Numbered from the stretch's first letter, positions 9,675-19,346 are shown. The stretch: DNA of 64,000 bases from Oscillospiraceae bacterium (GCA_015067545.1 SVMG01000005.1:1-64000); one strand, 5' to 3'. Program-made: numbers and translations. Notes: generated from the letters alone by a model not told the origin.

Positions 9675-9840
9675 CCTTCCCCCGAGGGGAAGGTGCCCCA
9701 GTGCGCACACTGGGGCGGAAGAGGAATACGGGTGGCAACCTGTAAATTTAGTAAACGCATAGGCATATACAATGCTCTGTTCTGCCGCCATTCCTCTCCC
9801 GGCCTCGCAAAGCTCGGCCACCCTCCCCCCGGGGGAGGGT
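9675..9840. repeat. Palindromic element, family A (copy A3)
   Basis: Standard A ends. The left inner hairpin GCCCCAGTGCGCACACTGGGGC is shared with the copies at 23591 (nuclease-bearing) and 42959. The right inner hairpin is GCCTCGC...GCTCGGC. With the hrcA control region it fills the 345-base gap before hrcA. Confidence 0.93.
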
Positions 9841-9909
9841 TTTGTATAGGAATCCCAGGCTCGGCAAACAATAATCCAAAAAGTTCAAAAATAATTCAAA
9901 ATACACCTC

Positions 9910-9938
9910 TTGACAATTTTAGCACTCTAGTGTATAGT
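9910..9938 (+). promoter_or_regulatory. SigmaA promoter of the hrcA-dnaJ heat-shock operon
   Basis: TTGACA 9910-9915, 17-base spacer, TATAGT 9933-9938. It overlaps the CIRCE operators. Confidence 0.88.
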
Positions 9939-9945
9939 GTGCTTA
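9919..9945 (+). promoter_or_regulatory. Second, imperfect CIRCE overlapping the first
   Basis: A perfect left half TTAGCACTC (9919-9927), again nine bases, then GTGTGCTTA (9937-9945), matching 7 of 9 bases of the right half. It covers the promoter spacer and -10 box and shares three bases with the main CIRCE. Confidence 0.7.
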
Positions 9946-9969
9946 GCACTCAAGAAGAAAGAGTGCTAA
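9943..9969 (+). promoter_or_regulatory. CIRCE operator (HrcA-binding site)
   Basis: A perfect TTAGCACTC (9943-9951), nine bases, GAGTGCTAA (9961-9969), which is the full consensus. It lies just after the -10 box, so bound HrcA would block transcription. Confidence 0.97.
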
Positions 9970-9987
9970 GCTGAAAGGAGGATGTCC

Positions 9988-11046
9988 ATGGAACTGACCG
10001 AAAGAAAGAAAAAGGTGCTGCGCACCATTGTGGATATGTACATCCGCACCGCAGAACCCGTTGGCTCCAAGGCCATCGCGGAATTGCAGGACATGAACTA
10101 CTCCTCCGCCACCATCCGCAGCGAAATGGCAGACCTCACTGCCATGGGCTATCTGGAACAGCCCCACACCTCCGCAGGCCGCGTCCCCTCGGCTGCCGGC
10201 TACCGGCTGTATGTGGACGAACTGATGGCCGATTACCGGCTGAGCCTGGACGAGACCGCCTCCATCAACACCGCCATTGAGGAAAAGATGGAAAAGGTGG
10301 ATAAGCTGATGGAAAAGGTGGCAAAGCTGGTCTCTCAGGCCACCGATCTGCCCGCCATTTCCGTAGCAGCGCGCGCCGGCGGCGCCACCGTAAAGCGGTT
10401 TGACTTGATCCTGGCAGGAAGCGGCAGCTTCATCCTTGTGGTGATGCTCTCCAATGACCAGGTGGTGAACAAGCTGATCAAGCTGCCTCTGCAGGTGGGC
10501 GAAAATGAGCTGAAGCTCCTGTCCGCGGTGCTCAACGCCGCCATGACAGACCTTCCTGTAGAAGAATTCACCCCCGCCCTCATGGAGCGGCTGATGAATT
10601 CCGCAGGTGCGGCTGCAAGTTTAGTGCCGGTGATCGTGGATTTCACCGCCGAAACTCTGCGAAATCAGTCAAGCACCAGCATGACCGTCGCCGGTCAGGC
10701 AAGACTGTTGCAGCATCCCGAGTATCACGACATTAACAAGGCTCACCGGATGCTCACCACATTGGACGAGGACACCCTCTCCACCCTCCCCGCAGTGATG
10801 CAGGGCGCAAACGGCACAAAGGTGCTGGTGGGCCCGGAAAATGTGGCCGAAGAATTGAAAGACACCTCCGTTGTCATGACGAAATTCGACATTGGCGACG
10901 GATTGCAGGGCATGATCGGTGTGGTTGGCCCCACCCGTATGGACTACGCAAAAGTCACCGCCCGCTTAAGCTACTTTGCAGAGAGCCTGAGCAAGATGTT
11001 CGGTAAACCCGAACAGCCGAGCTTGCCGGAAGCAAAGGAAAAATAA
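9988..11046 (+). CDS. hrcA: Heat-inducible transcription repressor HrcA
   Basis: A 352-residue repressor of class I heat-shock genes, whose DNA-binding activity depends on GroEL in known systems. An N-terminal winged helix (about residues 1-75, with SSATIRSEMADLTAMGYLEQPHTSAGR-type motif) is followed by the GAF-like and dimerisation domains. AGGAGG ends directly at an ATG (9982), which is too close. The ATG at 9988 has correct spacing and gives the usual MELTERK start. It is first in hrcA-grpE-dnaK-dnaJ and autoregulated through CIRCE. Confidence 0.96.
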   Translation: MELTERKKKVLRTIVDMYIRTAEPVGSKAIAELQDMNYSSATIRSEMADLTAMGYLEQPHTSAGRVPSAAGYRLYVDELMADYRLSLDETASINTAIEEKMEKVDKLMEKVAKLVSQATDLPAISVAARAGGATVKRFDLILAGSGSFILVVMLSNDQVVNKLIKLPLQVGENELKLLSAVLNAAMTDLPVEEFTPALMERLMNSAGAAASLVPVIVDFTAETLRNQSSTSMTVAGQARLLQHPEYHDINKAHRMLTTLDEDTLSTLPAVMQGANGTKVLVGPENVAEELKDTSVVMTKFDIGDGLQGMIGVVGPTRMDYAKVTARLSYFAESLSKMFGKPEQPSLPEAKEK

Positions 11047-11050
11047 GCAC

Positions 11051-11147
11051 AAGGCTCCCCTCAAGGGGAGCTGTCAGCCGAGCAGGCTGACTGAGGGGTG
11101 TAACACCCCACCGGCACTTCGTGCCACCTCCCCTCAAGGGGAGGCTT
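11051..11147. repeat. Palindromic element, family B (copy B1)
   Basis: AAGGCTCCCCT...AGGGGAGC at the left and ACCTCCCCT...AGGGGAGGCTT at the right. Inner hairpins are GTCAGCC/GGCTGAC and GGCACTTCGTGCC, with GAGGGGTGT/ACACCCC in the middle. It lies inside the heat-shock operon between hrcA and grpE, so it must be transcribed. Confidence 0.92.
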
Positions 11148-11172
11148 AAATTACGTGCCAGGAGGATATGAC

Positions 11173-11685
11173 GTGGCAAAGAAGGAAAAAGAAAAGAAAG
11201 AAACTCCCGTAGAAGAGGTTGTCGAGGAAACCCCCGTTGAGGAGACTCCTGAGGTCAACCCCTTCGAGGAGAAATACAATGCCGAGCACGATGCGCATCT
11301 GCGCCTGGCGGCAGAATACGCCAATTTCCGCAAGCGCACCGCGGTGGAAAAGGAAAGCTCCTACGCAAACGGCAAGGCCGACACCATTGCAAAATTTCTG
11401 CCGGTGTACGATGATCTTTCCCGGGCTATGGCCCAGGAAACTGCCGATGCCGCCTTCAAAAAGGGCGTGGAAATGACCTTGAACGAGCTGGTGAAGATCC
11501 TCTCCGACATGGGCGTGGAGATCATCGGCAATGCAGGCGATCAGTTCGACCCCAATCTGCACAACGCCATCATGCACACGGAGGACGATTCCGTCCCCGA
11601 AAACACCATCACCCAGGTGTTCCAGCAGGGCTTTCAGATGGGTGAAAAGATCATCCGCTTCGCCATGGTGCAAGTGGCAAACTAA
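11173..11685 (+). CDS. grpE: Nucleotide exchange factor GrpE
   Basis: 170 residues. An acidic, charged N-terminal tail and long coiled coil are followed by the C-terminal beta domain with DQFDPNLHNAIMH and the FQQGFQMGEKIIRFAMVQVAN signature. It releases ADP from DnaK. The start chosen is GTG 11173, seven bases after GGAGG; an ATG at 11168 is out of frame. It lies between hrcA and dnaK in the operon. Confidence 0.95.
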   Translation: MAKKEKEKKETPVEEVVEETPVEETPEVNPFEEKYNAEHDAHLRLAAEYANFRKRTAVEKESSYANGKADTIAKFLPVYDDLSRAMAQETADAAFKKGVEMTLNELVKILSDMGVEIIGNAGDQFDPNLHNAIMHTEDDSVPENTITQVFQQGFQMGEKIIRFAMVQVAN

Positions 11686-11686
11686 T

Positions 11687-11748
11687 GAGGAATTAGAAAC
11701 GAGGAATTAGGAATATAATTCCTAACTTCTAATCCCTAATTCCTAATC
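11687..11748. repeat. AT-rich imperfect inverted repeat (AGGAATTAG type)
   Basis: Repeats of GAGGAATTAG on the left face CTAATTCCTAATC on the right, giving a long imperfect hairpin between grpE and dnaK. It resembles, in style, the AT-rich repeat at 53031-53147. It has no T tract, so it is unlikely to be a full terminator. Confidence 0.7.
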
Positions 11749-11788
11749 AAACATATAAACAACTTCATTTAATAGGAGGATAAATATT

Positions 11789-13594
<1,806 letters not shown>

Positions 13595-13609
13595 TCCATG
13601 CAACCATCC

Positions 13610-13637
13610 GAGGGGCGGAACTCCGCCCCTCGATTTT
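13610..13637 (+). terminator. Hairpin between dnaK and dnaJ (weak terminator)
   Basis: GAGGGGCGG, AACT loop, CCGCCCCTC, then GATTTT. The T run is short, so partial read-through into dnaJ is likely. Confidence 0.65.
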
Positions 13638-13657
13638 GGGCATATTGAGGTGAATTT

Positions 13658-14794
13658 ATGGCAGACAAACGAGACTATTATGAGGTGCTGGGCGTTCAAA
13701 AGGGCGCAAGTACCGAGGAAATAAAGAAGGCCTACCGCAAGCAGGCATTAAAATATCACCCCGACCGCAACCCGGACAACAAGGAAGCGGAGGAGAAGTT
13801 CAAAGAGGCTTCCGAGGCCTACGAGATCCTCTCCGACGACGACAAGCGCGCCCGTTATGACCAGTTCGGTCATGCCGGCGTTGATCCCAACTTCGGCGCA
13901 GGCCAGGGTGGCTACGGCGGATTCGGGGGCTTTGGCGATTTCGGCGACCTGGGCGACATTTTCGGCTCATTCTTTGGCGGCGGCGCATCCCGCGCTGCCC
14001 GTCAGAACGGCCCGCGCCGGGGCGAAAATGTGGGCGCAAGACTGGAGCTGACCTTTGAAGAAGCCGCTTTCGGCTGCGACAAGGAAGTGTCCGCACAACG
14101 CATTGAAAACTGCGCCAGCTGCAACGGCAGCGGCTCAGCCGACGGCAAAACGGAGACCTGCTCCTACTGTAAGGGTGCAGGCCAGGTGCGCACGACCCAG
14201 AATTTCATGGGTATGAGCATGCAGTCCACCTCCGTGTGTCCGCAGTGTAACGGACGGGGTAAGATCATCAAAAATCCCTGTAATACCTGTCGCGGCAAGG
14301 GCAAGGTGCGGCGTACACAGAAAATCAAGGTCAAGATCCCGGCAGGCATCGATCACGGACAGAGTGTCCGTGTCCGGGGCGAGGGCTGCGTGGGCGCAAA
14401 CGGCGGCCCAAACGGTGACCTGATGGTGGAAATTTACCTGAAGCGCCATCCCATCTTCACCCGGGATGACTACACGGTCTACTGCGAAGTGCCCATTTCC
14501 TTTACCCAAGCGGCTTTGGGTGCGGAAATTCAAGTTCCCACGCTGGACGGAAAAGTTGCCTTTGAGATCCCCGAGGGCACGCAGACCGGCACGACCTTTA
14601 CCCTCCGGGAAAAGGGCATTCCGGTGGTGAATAACCCCCGGCGCCGGGGCGACCAGCGCTTCACTGTGGTGGTGGAGACCCCCACCAAGCTGACCCGGGA
14701 GCAGAAGGAGCTTCTGCGGCAGCTGGACGGCACGCTGGAGGAATCTCCCAAGCGCAAGAAGTTCTTTGATACCATCAAGGACATTTTCGACTAA
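13658..14794 (+). CDS. dnaJ: Hsp40 co-chaperone DnaJ
   Basis: 378 residues with full type I architecture. The J domain has HPD at residues 34-36. A Gly/Phe-rich linker follows, then four zinc motifs ([32 protein letters not shown]) and two C-terminal beta domains. It delivers clients to DnaK and stimulates its ATPase. It starts at ATG 13658 after GAGGTG and is last gene of the operon. Confidence 0.98.
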   Translation: MADKRDYYEVLGVQKGASTEEIKKAYRKQALKYHPDRNPDNKEAEEKFKEASEAYEILSDDDKRARYDQFGHAGVDPNFGAGQGGYGGFGGFGDFGDLGDIFGSFFGGGASRAARQNGPRRGENVGARLELTFEEAAFGCDKEVSAQRIENCASCNGSGSADGKTETCSYCKGAGQVRTTQNFMGMSMQSTSVCPQCNGRGKIIKNPCNTCRGKGKVRRTQKIKVKIPAGIDHGQSVRVRGEGCVGANGGPNGDLMVEIYLKRHPIFTRDDYTVYCEVPISFTQAALGAEIQVPTLDGKVAFEIPEGTQTGTTFTLREKGIPVVNNPRRRGDQRFTVVVETPTKLTREQKELLRQLDGTLEESPKRKKFFDTIKDIFD

Positions 14795-14799
14795 ATAAA

Positions 14800-14830
14800 A
14801 CGCGGACACTTCGGTGTCCGCGTTTGCTTC
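14800..14830 (+). terminator. Intrinsic terminator after dnaJ
   Basis: Ten-base stem ACGCGGACAC/GTGTCCGCGT with TTCG loop, then TTGCTTCT. Confidence 0.85.
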
Positions 14831-14832
14831 TC

Positions 14833-14861
14833 TTGACACATTTTCCCTGTTTTGCTATACT
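14833..14861 (+). promoter_or_regulatory. SigmaA promoter of the dCMP deaminase gene
   Basis: TTGACA 14833-14838, 17-base spacer, TATACT 14856-14861. Confidence 0.85.
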
Positions 14862-14886
14862 AAACAAAAACCTTTGGAGGTACGCC

Positions 14887-15378
14887 ATGAAACGCACCGA
14901 TTACATCAGCTGGGACGAATATTTTATGGGCATTGCCATGCTGGCGGCCAAGCGCAGCAAAGACCCCAACACCCAGGTGGGTGCCTGTATCGTTTCTCAG
15001 GACAATATCATCATCTCCACCGGATACAACGGCATGCCCAAGGGCTGCTCCGACGACGAATTCCCCTGGGGTCGTGACGGCGACGATGCCAAGTACCCCT
15101 ATGTGGTGCATGCGGAGCTGAACGCCATCCTCAACGCCAACGGCCGTGACCTGCGTGGCAGCCGGGTGTATGTGGCGCTGTTCCCCTGCAACGAGTGCGC
15201 CAAGGCCATCATCCAAAGCGGCGTGAAGGAAGTGGTGTACCTGTCCGATAAATACAAGGACACCATGGGCAATCTGGCTTCCAAGCGGATGCTCACCGCA
15301 GCCGGAGTGAAATTCACAAAATTACAGACGAATGTGGAAAACCTGACTCTCAGTTTTATTCCTGAAGAGGAACAGTAA
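14887..15378 (+). CDS. Deoxycytidylate (dCMP) deaminase, ComEB-like
   Basis: 163 residues. A zinc-dependent cytidine-deaminase fold with HAE at residues 75-77 and PCNEC at 100-104, the ligand and proton-shuttle motifs. The early segment KRSKDPNTQVGACIV is typical of dCMP deaminases, which make dUMP for thymidylate synthesis. ATG 14887 follows GGAGG. It is monocistronic, with a terminator before it and a palindromic element after it. Riboflavin-type and tRNA deaminases are less likely given length and motifs. Confidence 0.9.
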   Translation: MKRTDYISWDEYFMGIAMLAAKRSKDPNTQVGACIVSQDNIIISTGYNGMPKGCSDDEFPWGRDGDDAKYPYVVHAELNAILNANGRDLRGSRVYVALFPCNECAKAIIQSGVKEVVYLSDKYKDTMGNLASKRMLTAAGVKFTKLQTNVENLTLSFIPEEEQ

Positions 15379-15380
15379 AA

Positions 15381-15559
15381 CCTTCCCCCGAGGGGAAGGT
15401 GGCCGAGCGAATGCGAGGTCGGATGAGGAATACGGGCGACAAACCGAAAATTTGGTAAACGCATAGACATATTCTTATGTCTGTTCTGCCGCCATTCCTC
15501 ACCCGTCTTTCAATTTGCCTTGTGTCAAATTGAAACCCACCCTCCCCCCGGGGGAGGGT
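15381..15559. repeat. Palindromic element, family A (copy A4)
   Basis: Standard A ends. The left hairpin is GGCCGAGCGAATGCGAGGTCGG; the right hairpin TTTCAATTTG...CAAATTGAAA is shared with A6. The core contains GGATGAGGAATACGGGCGAC and TTCTGCCGCCATTCCTCACCCG. Confidence 0.93.
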
Positions 15560-15567
15560 ATAAAAAT

Positions 15568-15600
15568 GCCTGCACAGAATACTGTGCAGGCTCTTTTTAT
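15568..15600. terminator. Bidirectional terminator
   Basis: Ten-base stem GCCTGCACAG/CTGTGCAGGC with AATA loop, flanked by A5 on the left and T5 on the right. It ends the minus-strand gene 15597-15977 and can stop rightward transcription. Confidence 0.85.
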
Positions 15601-15977
15601 GTCTTTCTTTGGAATTTTTCCTTGCATTTTGGGCAGGTGATCATGATCTTGCCCTTGCCCCGGGGCACGCGCACCGGCTGGCGGCATTTGGGACAGTCAA
15701 AATACCGGTGATCCCGATCCTTGATCCGATCCAGCATCATCAAAAAACGACGGTTTTCCCGATACCGCTTGTAGGTGTTCCGGGAAAAGGTGCGGAAGAT
15801 CGCCCAGATCATCAAGGCGTAAGAGCCTGCCGTCAGCAGCAGATTCACAGGCGGAAACGCAATAAAAATGGAAATGATGCACAGCACCAGCCCACCGCCC
15901 AGGATCCACATATTCAGCTTGTCCGTGCCGTAACGGCCCATCATAAAGCGTTGAAGCCATTGCTTAAATCGATTCAT
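15597..15977 (-). CDS. Small membrane protein with C-terminal zinc ribbon
   Basis: 126 residues. Two closely spaced membrane helices (about residues 25-60) are followed by a basic cytosolic segment and a zinc ribbon (CPKC...CPKC) near the C-terminus, with an RGKGK stretch between. I recognise the architecture as common in Clostridia but know no function. ATG 15977 follows AGGGAG on the minus strand. It is monocistronic, with a terminator directly downstream. Confidence 0.75.
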   Translation of the reverse strand: MNRFKQWLQRFMMGRYGTDKLNMWILGGGLVLCIISIFIAFPPVNLLLTAGSYALMIWAIFRTFSRNTYKRYRENRRFLMMLDRIKDRDHRYFDCPKCRQPVRVPRGKGKIMITCPKCKEKFQRKT

Positions 15978-15996
15978 GAACTATCTCCCTTATTAT

Positions 15997-16138
15997 GTCA
16001 TTGCGAACCAGCGGTGCGTCGCGCAGCGAATCAAATTAAATGATTGCCAGTGGCAATCACACCTTGATTTCGCGCACACTGGTGTGGCAATCCGCTTTCT
16101 TGCGAGCCCACGGTCGCCTTTGGCTCTCTCGGAATGAC
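15997..16138. repeat. Family E element (GTCATTGCGA...TCGGAATGAC)
   Basis: Imperfect terminal inverted repeats GTCATTGCGA and CTCGGAATGAC flank an interior with TGGTGTGGCAATCCGC. Fragments recur at 16965-16990, 19319-19340 and 55679-55687. It fills most of the 244-base gap between the zinc-ribbon membrane protein and the sigma-region-4 gene. Confidence 0.75.
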
Positions 16139-16221
16139 ATGCCTATTAATTGGGTTTATTATAGACCGAAAAAATACTTCTTGCAACCGCATGCGTTCAT
16201 TGTTTACGGATTGTTTAATTT

Positions 16222-16464
16222 TTAATACCGCAGGCAACGCTGCAGGCGCTTTTCTGCCCTATGTAGTGTACGGCAGACGGTGCTCTTGTTCACACCCCGC
16301 TCCTGTGCAATTTTACATATATTTTGCCCACCGAAATAATAGGCCAGCACCGTTTCCCTCTGCAGGGGGGTCAGCTCCTGCTCGATCACATTTTTCACAC
16401 GCCTCAGCTGAACCTGCCGAGGCAATCGCGGCCCCTGGTAGCCGTCAAAGAGTGTATTTTTCAC
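16222..16464 (-). CDS. Small sigma-70 region 4-like DNA-binding protein
   Basis: 80 residues. The C-terminal half is a sigma region 4 helix-turn-helix (LTPLQRETVLAYYFGG, then KIAQERGVNKSTVCRTLHRAEKRL). There is no region 2, so it cannot act as a complete sigma factor alone. It may be a regulator or one half of a split sigma. The start is GTG 16464 with an AAAGGGGG site, and it overlaps the preceding coiled-coil gene by 20 bases. It is last of three minus-strand genes. Confidence 0.75.
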   Translation of the reverse strand: MKNTLFDGYQGPRLPRQVQLRRVKNVIEQELTPLQRETVLAYYFGGQNICKIAQERGVNKSTVCRTLHRAEKRLQRCLRY

Positions 16465-16678
16465 TGCGCCAGTACCCCCTTTCGTAGTAGTGTGCGGTCA
16501 GCTCCGCCAATTCATTCATTTGTGTGAGCATGGGGGTCAGCTCGCCGATGCGCCGTTTCAGATGCCAGATCTCCTGCGCATCTTCCGCCGCTGCCAGCTG
16601 CTGCCGCAGCTGTCGCAGCCTGATCCGAAGCAAGGCCGCCGATGCCTCATATTCCCGGCTCATCTCCCGCAGGGTCAT
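16445..16678 (-). CDS. Small coiled-coil protein
   Basis: 77 residues, almost entirely helical and charged (heptad-like RLRQLRQQLAAAEDAQEIWHLKRRIGELTP), ending in an aromatic tail HYYERGYWRSEKYTL. ATG 16678 follows a strong AAAGGAGGAGG site and overlaps the previous stop (ATGA), so the three genes form a coupled operon. Similar small proteins sit beside phage-type sigma-like regulators; function unknown. Confidence 0.65.
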   Translation of the reverse strand: MTLREMSREYEASAALLRIRLRQLRQQLAAAEDAQEIWHLKRRIGELTPMLTQMNELAELTAHYYERGYWRSEKYTL

Positions 16679-16809
16679 GACCTCCTCCTTTCGCACCGCA
16701 GGCAAACAAGGCTGGGTGCATACAGCTCTGCGCCGCAGCAGCGGCAAAAGGCAGCGGGCTTCTGGTTTTGGCTGTCTATGTATAAAACCGATTCGATTTT
16801 GGTTGACAT
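16675..16809 (-). CDS. 44-residue zinc-finger miniprotein
   Basis: It begins MSTKIESVLYIDSQNQK and carries CRCCGAEL and CLRCERRR, a four-cysteine zinc knuckle. AGGAAGG precedes ATG 16809, and its stop overlaps the coiled-coil start. The longer upstream frame lacks a ribosome site. It is first gene of the minus-strand trio; role unknown. Confidence 0.6.
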   Translation of the reverse strand: MSTKIESVLYIDSQNQKPAAFCRCCGAELYAPSLVCLRCERRRS

Positions 16810-17007
16810 AACCTTCCTCCTCTTTGGTACGGATGAAACATAACAGGTTTCTGCGACCATTGTAATACACAGTGCGTGTGATGTCCGTCGAAATGTGTAT
16901 GCGGCAAAATCCCCCAAACTTTTCCCTGCTCTTTCTGCTATGCTGTAGCTACAAAAATGTCATTGCGGAGTCCCGAAAGGCAACGCAGGAACGAAAGGGG
17001 AGATCGT

Positions 17008-17346
17008 ATGCTCGGTGCGCGGATCGCCGCCCTGCGAAGAGGCGCAAATCTAACCCAGGGAGAGCTTGCCCAGCGTTTGCAGGTCAGTGCCAGCGCCATT
17101 GGCATGTACGAGCAGGGCCGGCGAGAGCCCTCTGCAGAAATTTTGGTGGCCCTTTCCCGGATCTTTGGCGTAACGGTGGACTATCTGCTCACAGGACGAC
17201 CGTTGCCGCAGGAGCAAACGGCGGTTGCCTGCGCCATGGAGGCTGTCCTGGATCACACCCAGGCTCAGCTGGACAAGCGCCCAAAGCGCCATCTGTCCCG
17301 GGAAGAGGTGGCAGTCCTCTTCGCGGCTCTGCTGATGGAGTCATAA
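17008..17346 (+). CDS. XRE-family transcriptional regulator
   Basis: 112 residues. An N-terminal Cro/CI helix-turn-helix (LGARIAALRRGANLTQGELAQRLQVSASAIGMYEQGRREP, about residues 2-45) is followed by a conserved DYLLTGR boundary and a helical tail. ATG 17008 with AAAGGGG upstream. It is divergent from the zinc-knuckle/coiled-coil/sigma-region-4 trio with 198 bases between starts, so it may repress that operon. A family A element begins one base after its stop. Confidence 0.85.
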   Translation: MLGARIAALRRGANLTQGELAQRLQVSASAIGMYEQGRREPSAEILVALSRIFGVTVDYLLTGRPLPQEQTAVACAMEAVLDHTQAQLDKRPKRHLSREEVAVLFAALLMES

Positions 17347-17347
17347 A

Positions 17348-17511
17348 CCTTCCCCCGAGGGGAAGGTGGCACGCCAACAGGCGTGACGGATGAGGAACAC
17401 GGGCAGTGATCTATAAATTCAGGAAATGTGTAGACATATTCTTCACTCCGTTCTGCCGCCATTCCTCACCCGACCTCACTTCGTTCGGCCACCCTCCCCC
17501 CGGGGGAGGGT
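17348..17511. repeat. Palindromic element, family A (copy A5)
   Basis: Standard A ends. Left hairpin GGCACGCCAACAGGCGTGAC; right hairpin GACCTCAC...GTTCGGC. It starts directly after the XRE stop codon and ends nine bases before the tadA -35 box. Confidence 0.92.
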
Positions 17512-17519
17512 ATAGATAC

Positions 17520-17548
17520 TTGACGGATTTTCTCATCTGGGATATGAT
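17520..17548 (+). promoter_or_regulatory. SigmaA promoter of tadA
   Basis: TTGACG 17520-17525, 17-base spacer, TATGAT 17543-17548. Confidence 0.8.
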
Positions 17549-17577
17549 AGAAAAAACGTCAAGGAGGAACACGCACT

Positions 17578-18060
17578 GTGGAGGACTTGGAATTGATGGC
17601 CGCCGCAATGGAGCTGGCCAAAGAAGCCGCCGCTGAAGGCGAAGTACCCGTGGGCTGTGTCATCGCCCGCTTTGGCGAGATCGTGGGTCGCGGCCGCAAC
17701 CGCCGGGAATCGGGCAAAAACGCCCTTGCCCACGCAGAGATCGAAGCCATCAACGATGCGTGTAATCATTTGGGCGGCTGGCGGCTGTGGGAGTGTACCC
17801 TGTATGTCACCTTAGAGCCCTGCCCCATGTGTGCCGGAGCTATTGTGAATGCGCGCATCCCCCGGGTGGTATTTGGCGCATCGGACAAAAAGTGCGGCGC
17901 CTGCGGCTCGGTGTGCGATATTTTCTCCATGGACTTTAATCACCATCCCCAGGTGGAGCGTGGACTGATGGAAGCAGAGGCCTCTGCCCTGCTGGGGGAA
18001 TTTTTCAAGAATCTGCGGCTGGAATTGCGGGAGCGGCCCAAGTGGCGGCGTCCCCAATGA
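17578..18060 (+). CDS. tadA: tRNA-specific adenosine deaminase TadA
   Basis: 160 residues. It deaminates A34 to inosine in tRNA-Arg(ACG). HAE at residues 52-54 and PCPMC at 81-85 are the zinc and proton-shuttle motifs, and the helix MCAGAIVNARIPRVVFGASDKKCGACGS is characteristic. It starts at GTG 17578 after AAGGAGG. It carries its own promoter and terminator. Confidence 0.93.
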   Translation: MEDLELMAAAMELAKEAAAEGEVPVGCVIARFGEIVGRGRNRRESGKNALAHAEIEAINDACNHLGGWRLWECTLYVTLEPCPMCAGAIVNARIPRVVFGASDKKCGACGSVCDIFSMDFNHHPQVERGLMEAEASALLGEFFKNLRLELRERPKWRRPQ

Positions 18061-18073
18061 CAAGAGACAAATG

Positions 18074-18106
18074 GCCTGTTGCAATATGCAGCAGGCTGTT
18101 TTTATT
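18074..18106 (+). terminator. Intrinsic terminator after tadA
   Basis: GCCTGTTGC/GCAGCAGGC (one wobble) followed by TGTTTTTA. Confidence 0.8.
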
Positions 18107-18125
18107 TCACTATACTCACGCAATA

Positions 18126-18302
18126 CCTTCCCCCGAGGGGAAGGTGCCGAACGAATGTGAGGCGGAAGAGGAATGCGGGCGGCAATGAAGGATTACCACA
18201 AATGTATAGACCTGTTTCTATGTCGGTTCTGCCGCCATTCCTCTCCCGTCTTTCAATTTGTCTTGCGCCAAATTGAAATCCACCCTCCCCCCGGGGGAGG
18301 GT
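18126..18302. repeat. Palindromic element, family A (copy A6)
   Basis: Standard A ends. The right hairpin TTTCAATTTG...CAAATTGAAA is shared with A4. The spoIIP ribosome site (AAGGAG) begins three bases after the right end. Confidence 0.93.
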
Positions 18303-18318
18303 TTTAAGGAGTGTTTCT

Positions 18319-19314
18319 ATGTTCCAACGGAAAGATGTGCTGTCCATCGGCATTTGCGCTCTGGTACTGGCGCTCATTCTGCGAACGGTATCCGCAGCCG
18401 GCATCCTGCCCCTTCAAAACAGCGATATGCTCTCTTTGCTTGTGTACCTGCAAACCGGCCGGGTGGTGCGTTACCCCACTGCTCCTGCACCTCAAATGCC
18501 CGTTGCCACCACGCCGCCGGCTACCGTACCCACTGCACCGCCCCAACGGCCGGTCGGTCTGATCCTGACCTCCGCTGATGCACAAGCGGTAAGACTCAGT
18601 GACCTGGTGGACTACAAGCCGGATGTGGAAAGTCTTTTGCTGTCACCCCTCGACTGGGATCTGACCGGGGACGCGCCCAAGGTGCTGATCCTGCACACCC
18701 ATGCCACAGAAAGCTACACACGCCAGCCGGGAGAGATCTACGAAGAGGACAGCGATTACCGAACCTTTAATGCCTCCTACAACATGCTCTCCATCGGCGA
18801 GGAGCTGGCATCGGTGCTCACCGCCGGGGGGATCACCGTACTCCACGACCGCACCCTGCACGATTATCCGTCCTTTAACGGCTCTTATGACCACGCCCGT
18901 CAGACCATCCGCGCCTATTTGGAGGCTTACCCCTCCATCACCATGGTCATCGACCTGCACCGGGATGCCATGGATTTTACACAAGATCCCCAGCTGACCA
19001 CCATGGCAACGGTGGGAGAACAGAAAAGTGCCCAGCTGATGCTGGTGGCCGGCACGGATCATAATGTTCCCTATTCCCACTGGGAAGAGAATCTTGCCAT
19101 GGGCGTGAAGCTGACAGCGGTGCTGGAAAAAATGTATCCCGGCATCACCCGGCCCATCCAGCTGCGCGCTCAGCGGTTCAATCTGGACATGACTCCGGGC
19201 AGCCTTCTGGTGGAGGTGGGGGCTAACGGAAACACCCACACAGAGGCCCTCACCGCCGTCCGGGCCCTGGGCGCAGCGATTTTGGCCATGGCGAAAGGCG
19301 TCAATTTGCAATAA
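18319..19314 (+). CDS. spoIIP: Stage II sporulation protein P
   Basis: 331 residues. An N-terminal membrane anchor (about 7-27) and a Pro/Thr-rich linker are followed by the SpoIIP amidase domain. ILHTHATESY and VIDLHRDAM supply the metal ligands, and LLVEVGANGNT supplies the catalytic glutamate region. With SpoIID and SpoIIM (not here) it removes septal peptidoglycan during engulfment. ATG 18319 with AAGGAG. The upstream sequence back to tadA is an A element and a terminator, so any sporulation promoter must lie in or beside the element. Confidence 0.95.
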   Translation: MFQRKDVLSIGICALVLALILRTVSAAGILPLQNSDMLSLLVYLQTGRVVRYPTAPAPQMPVATTPPATVPTAPPQRPVGLILTSADAQAVRLSDLVDYKPDVESLLLSPLDWDLTGDAPKVLILHTHATESYTRQPGEIYEEDSDYRTFNASYNMLSIGEELASVLTAGGITVLHDRTLHDYPSFNGSYDHARQTIRAYLEAYPSITMVIDLHRDAMDFTQDPQLTTMATVGEQKSAQLMLVAGTDHNVPYSHWEENLAMGVKLTAVLEKMYPGITRPIQLRAQRFNLDMTPGSLLVEVGANGNTHTEALTAVRALGAAILAMAKGVNLQ

Positions 19315-19318
19315 GGCC

Positions 19319-19340
19319 TGTCATTGCGAGCCAGCGCACA
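19319..19340. repeat. Truncated family E element interrupted by family A
   Basis: GTCATTGCGAGCCAGCGCAC matches the start of E elements and stops where the A7 element begins six bases later. Its other half is missing. Confidence 0.55.
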
Positions 19341-19346
19341 CAAAAA

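Noticed and set aside
16965-16990. Complete family E element before the XRE gene
   Set aside because: Only a short GTCATTGCGGAG-like stretch is present, without the second end; at most a scrap.
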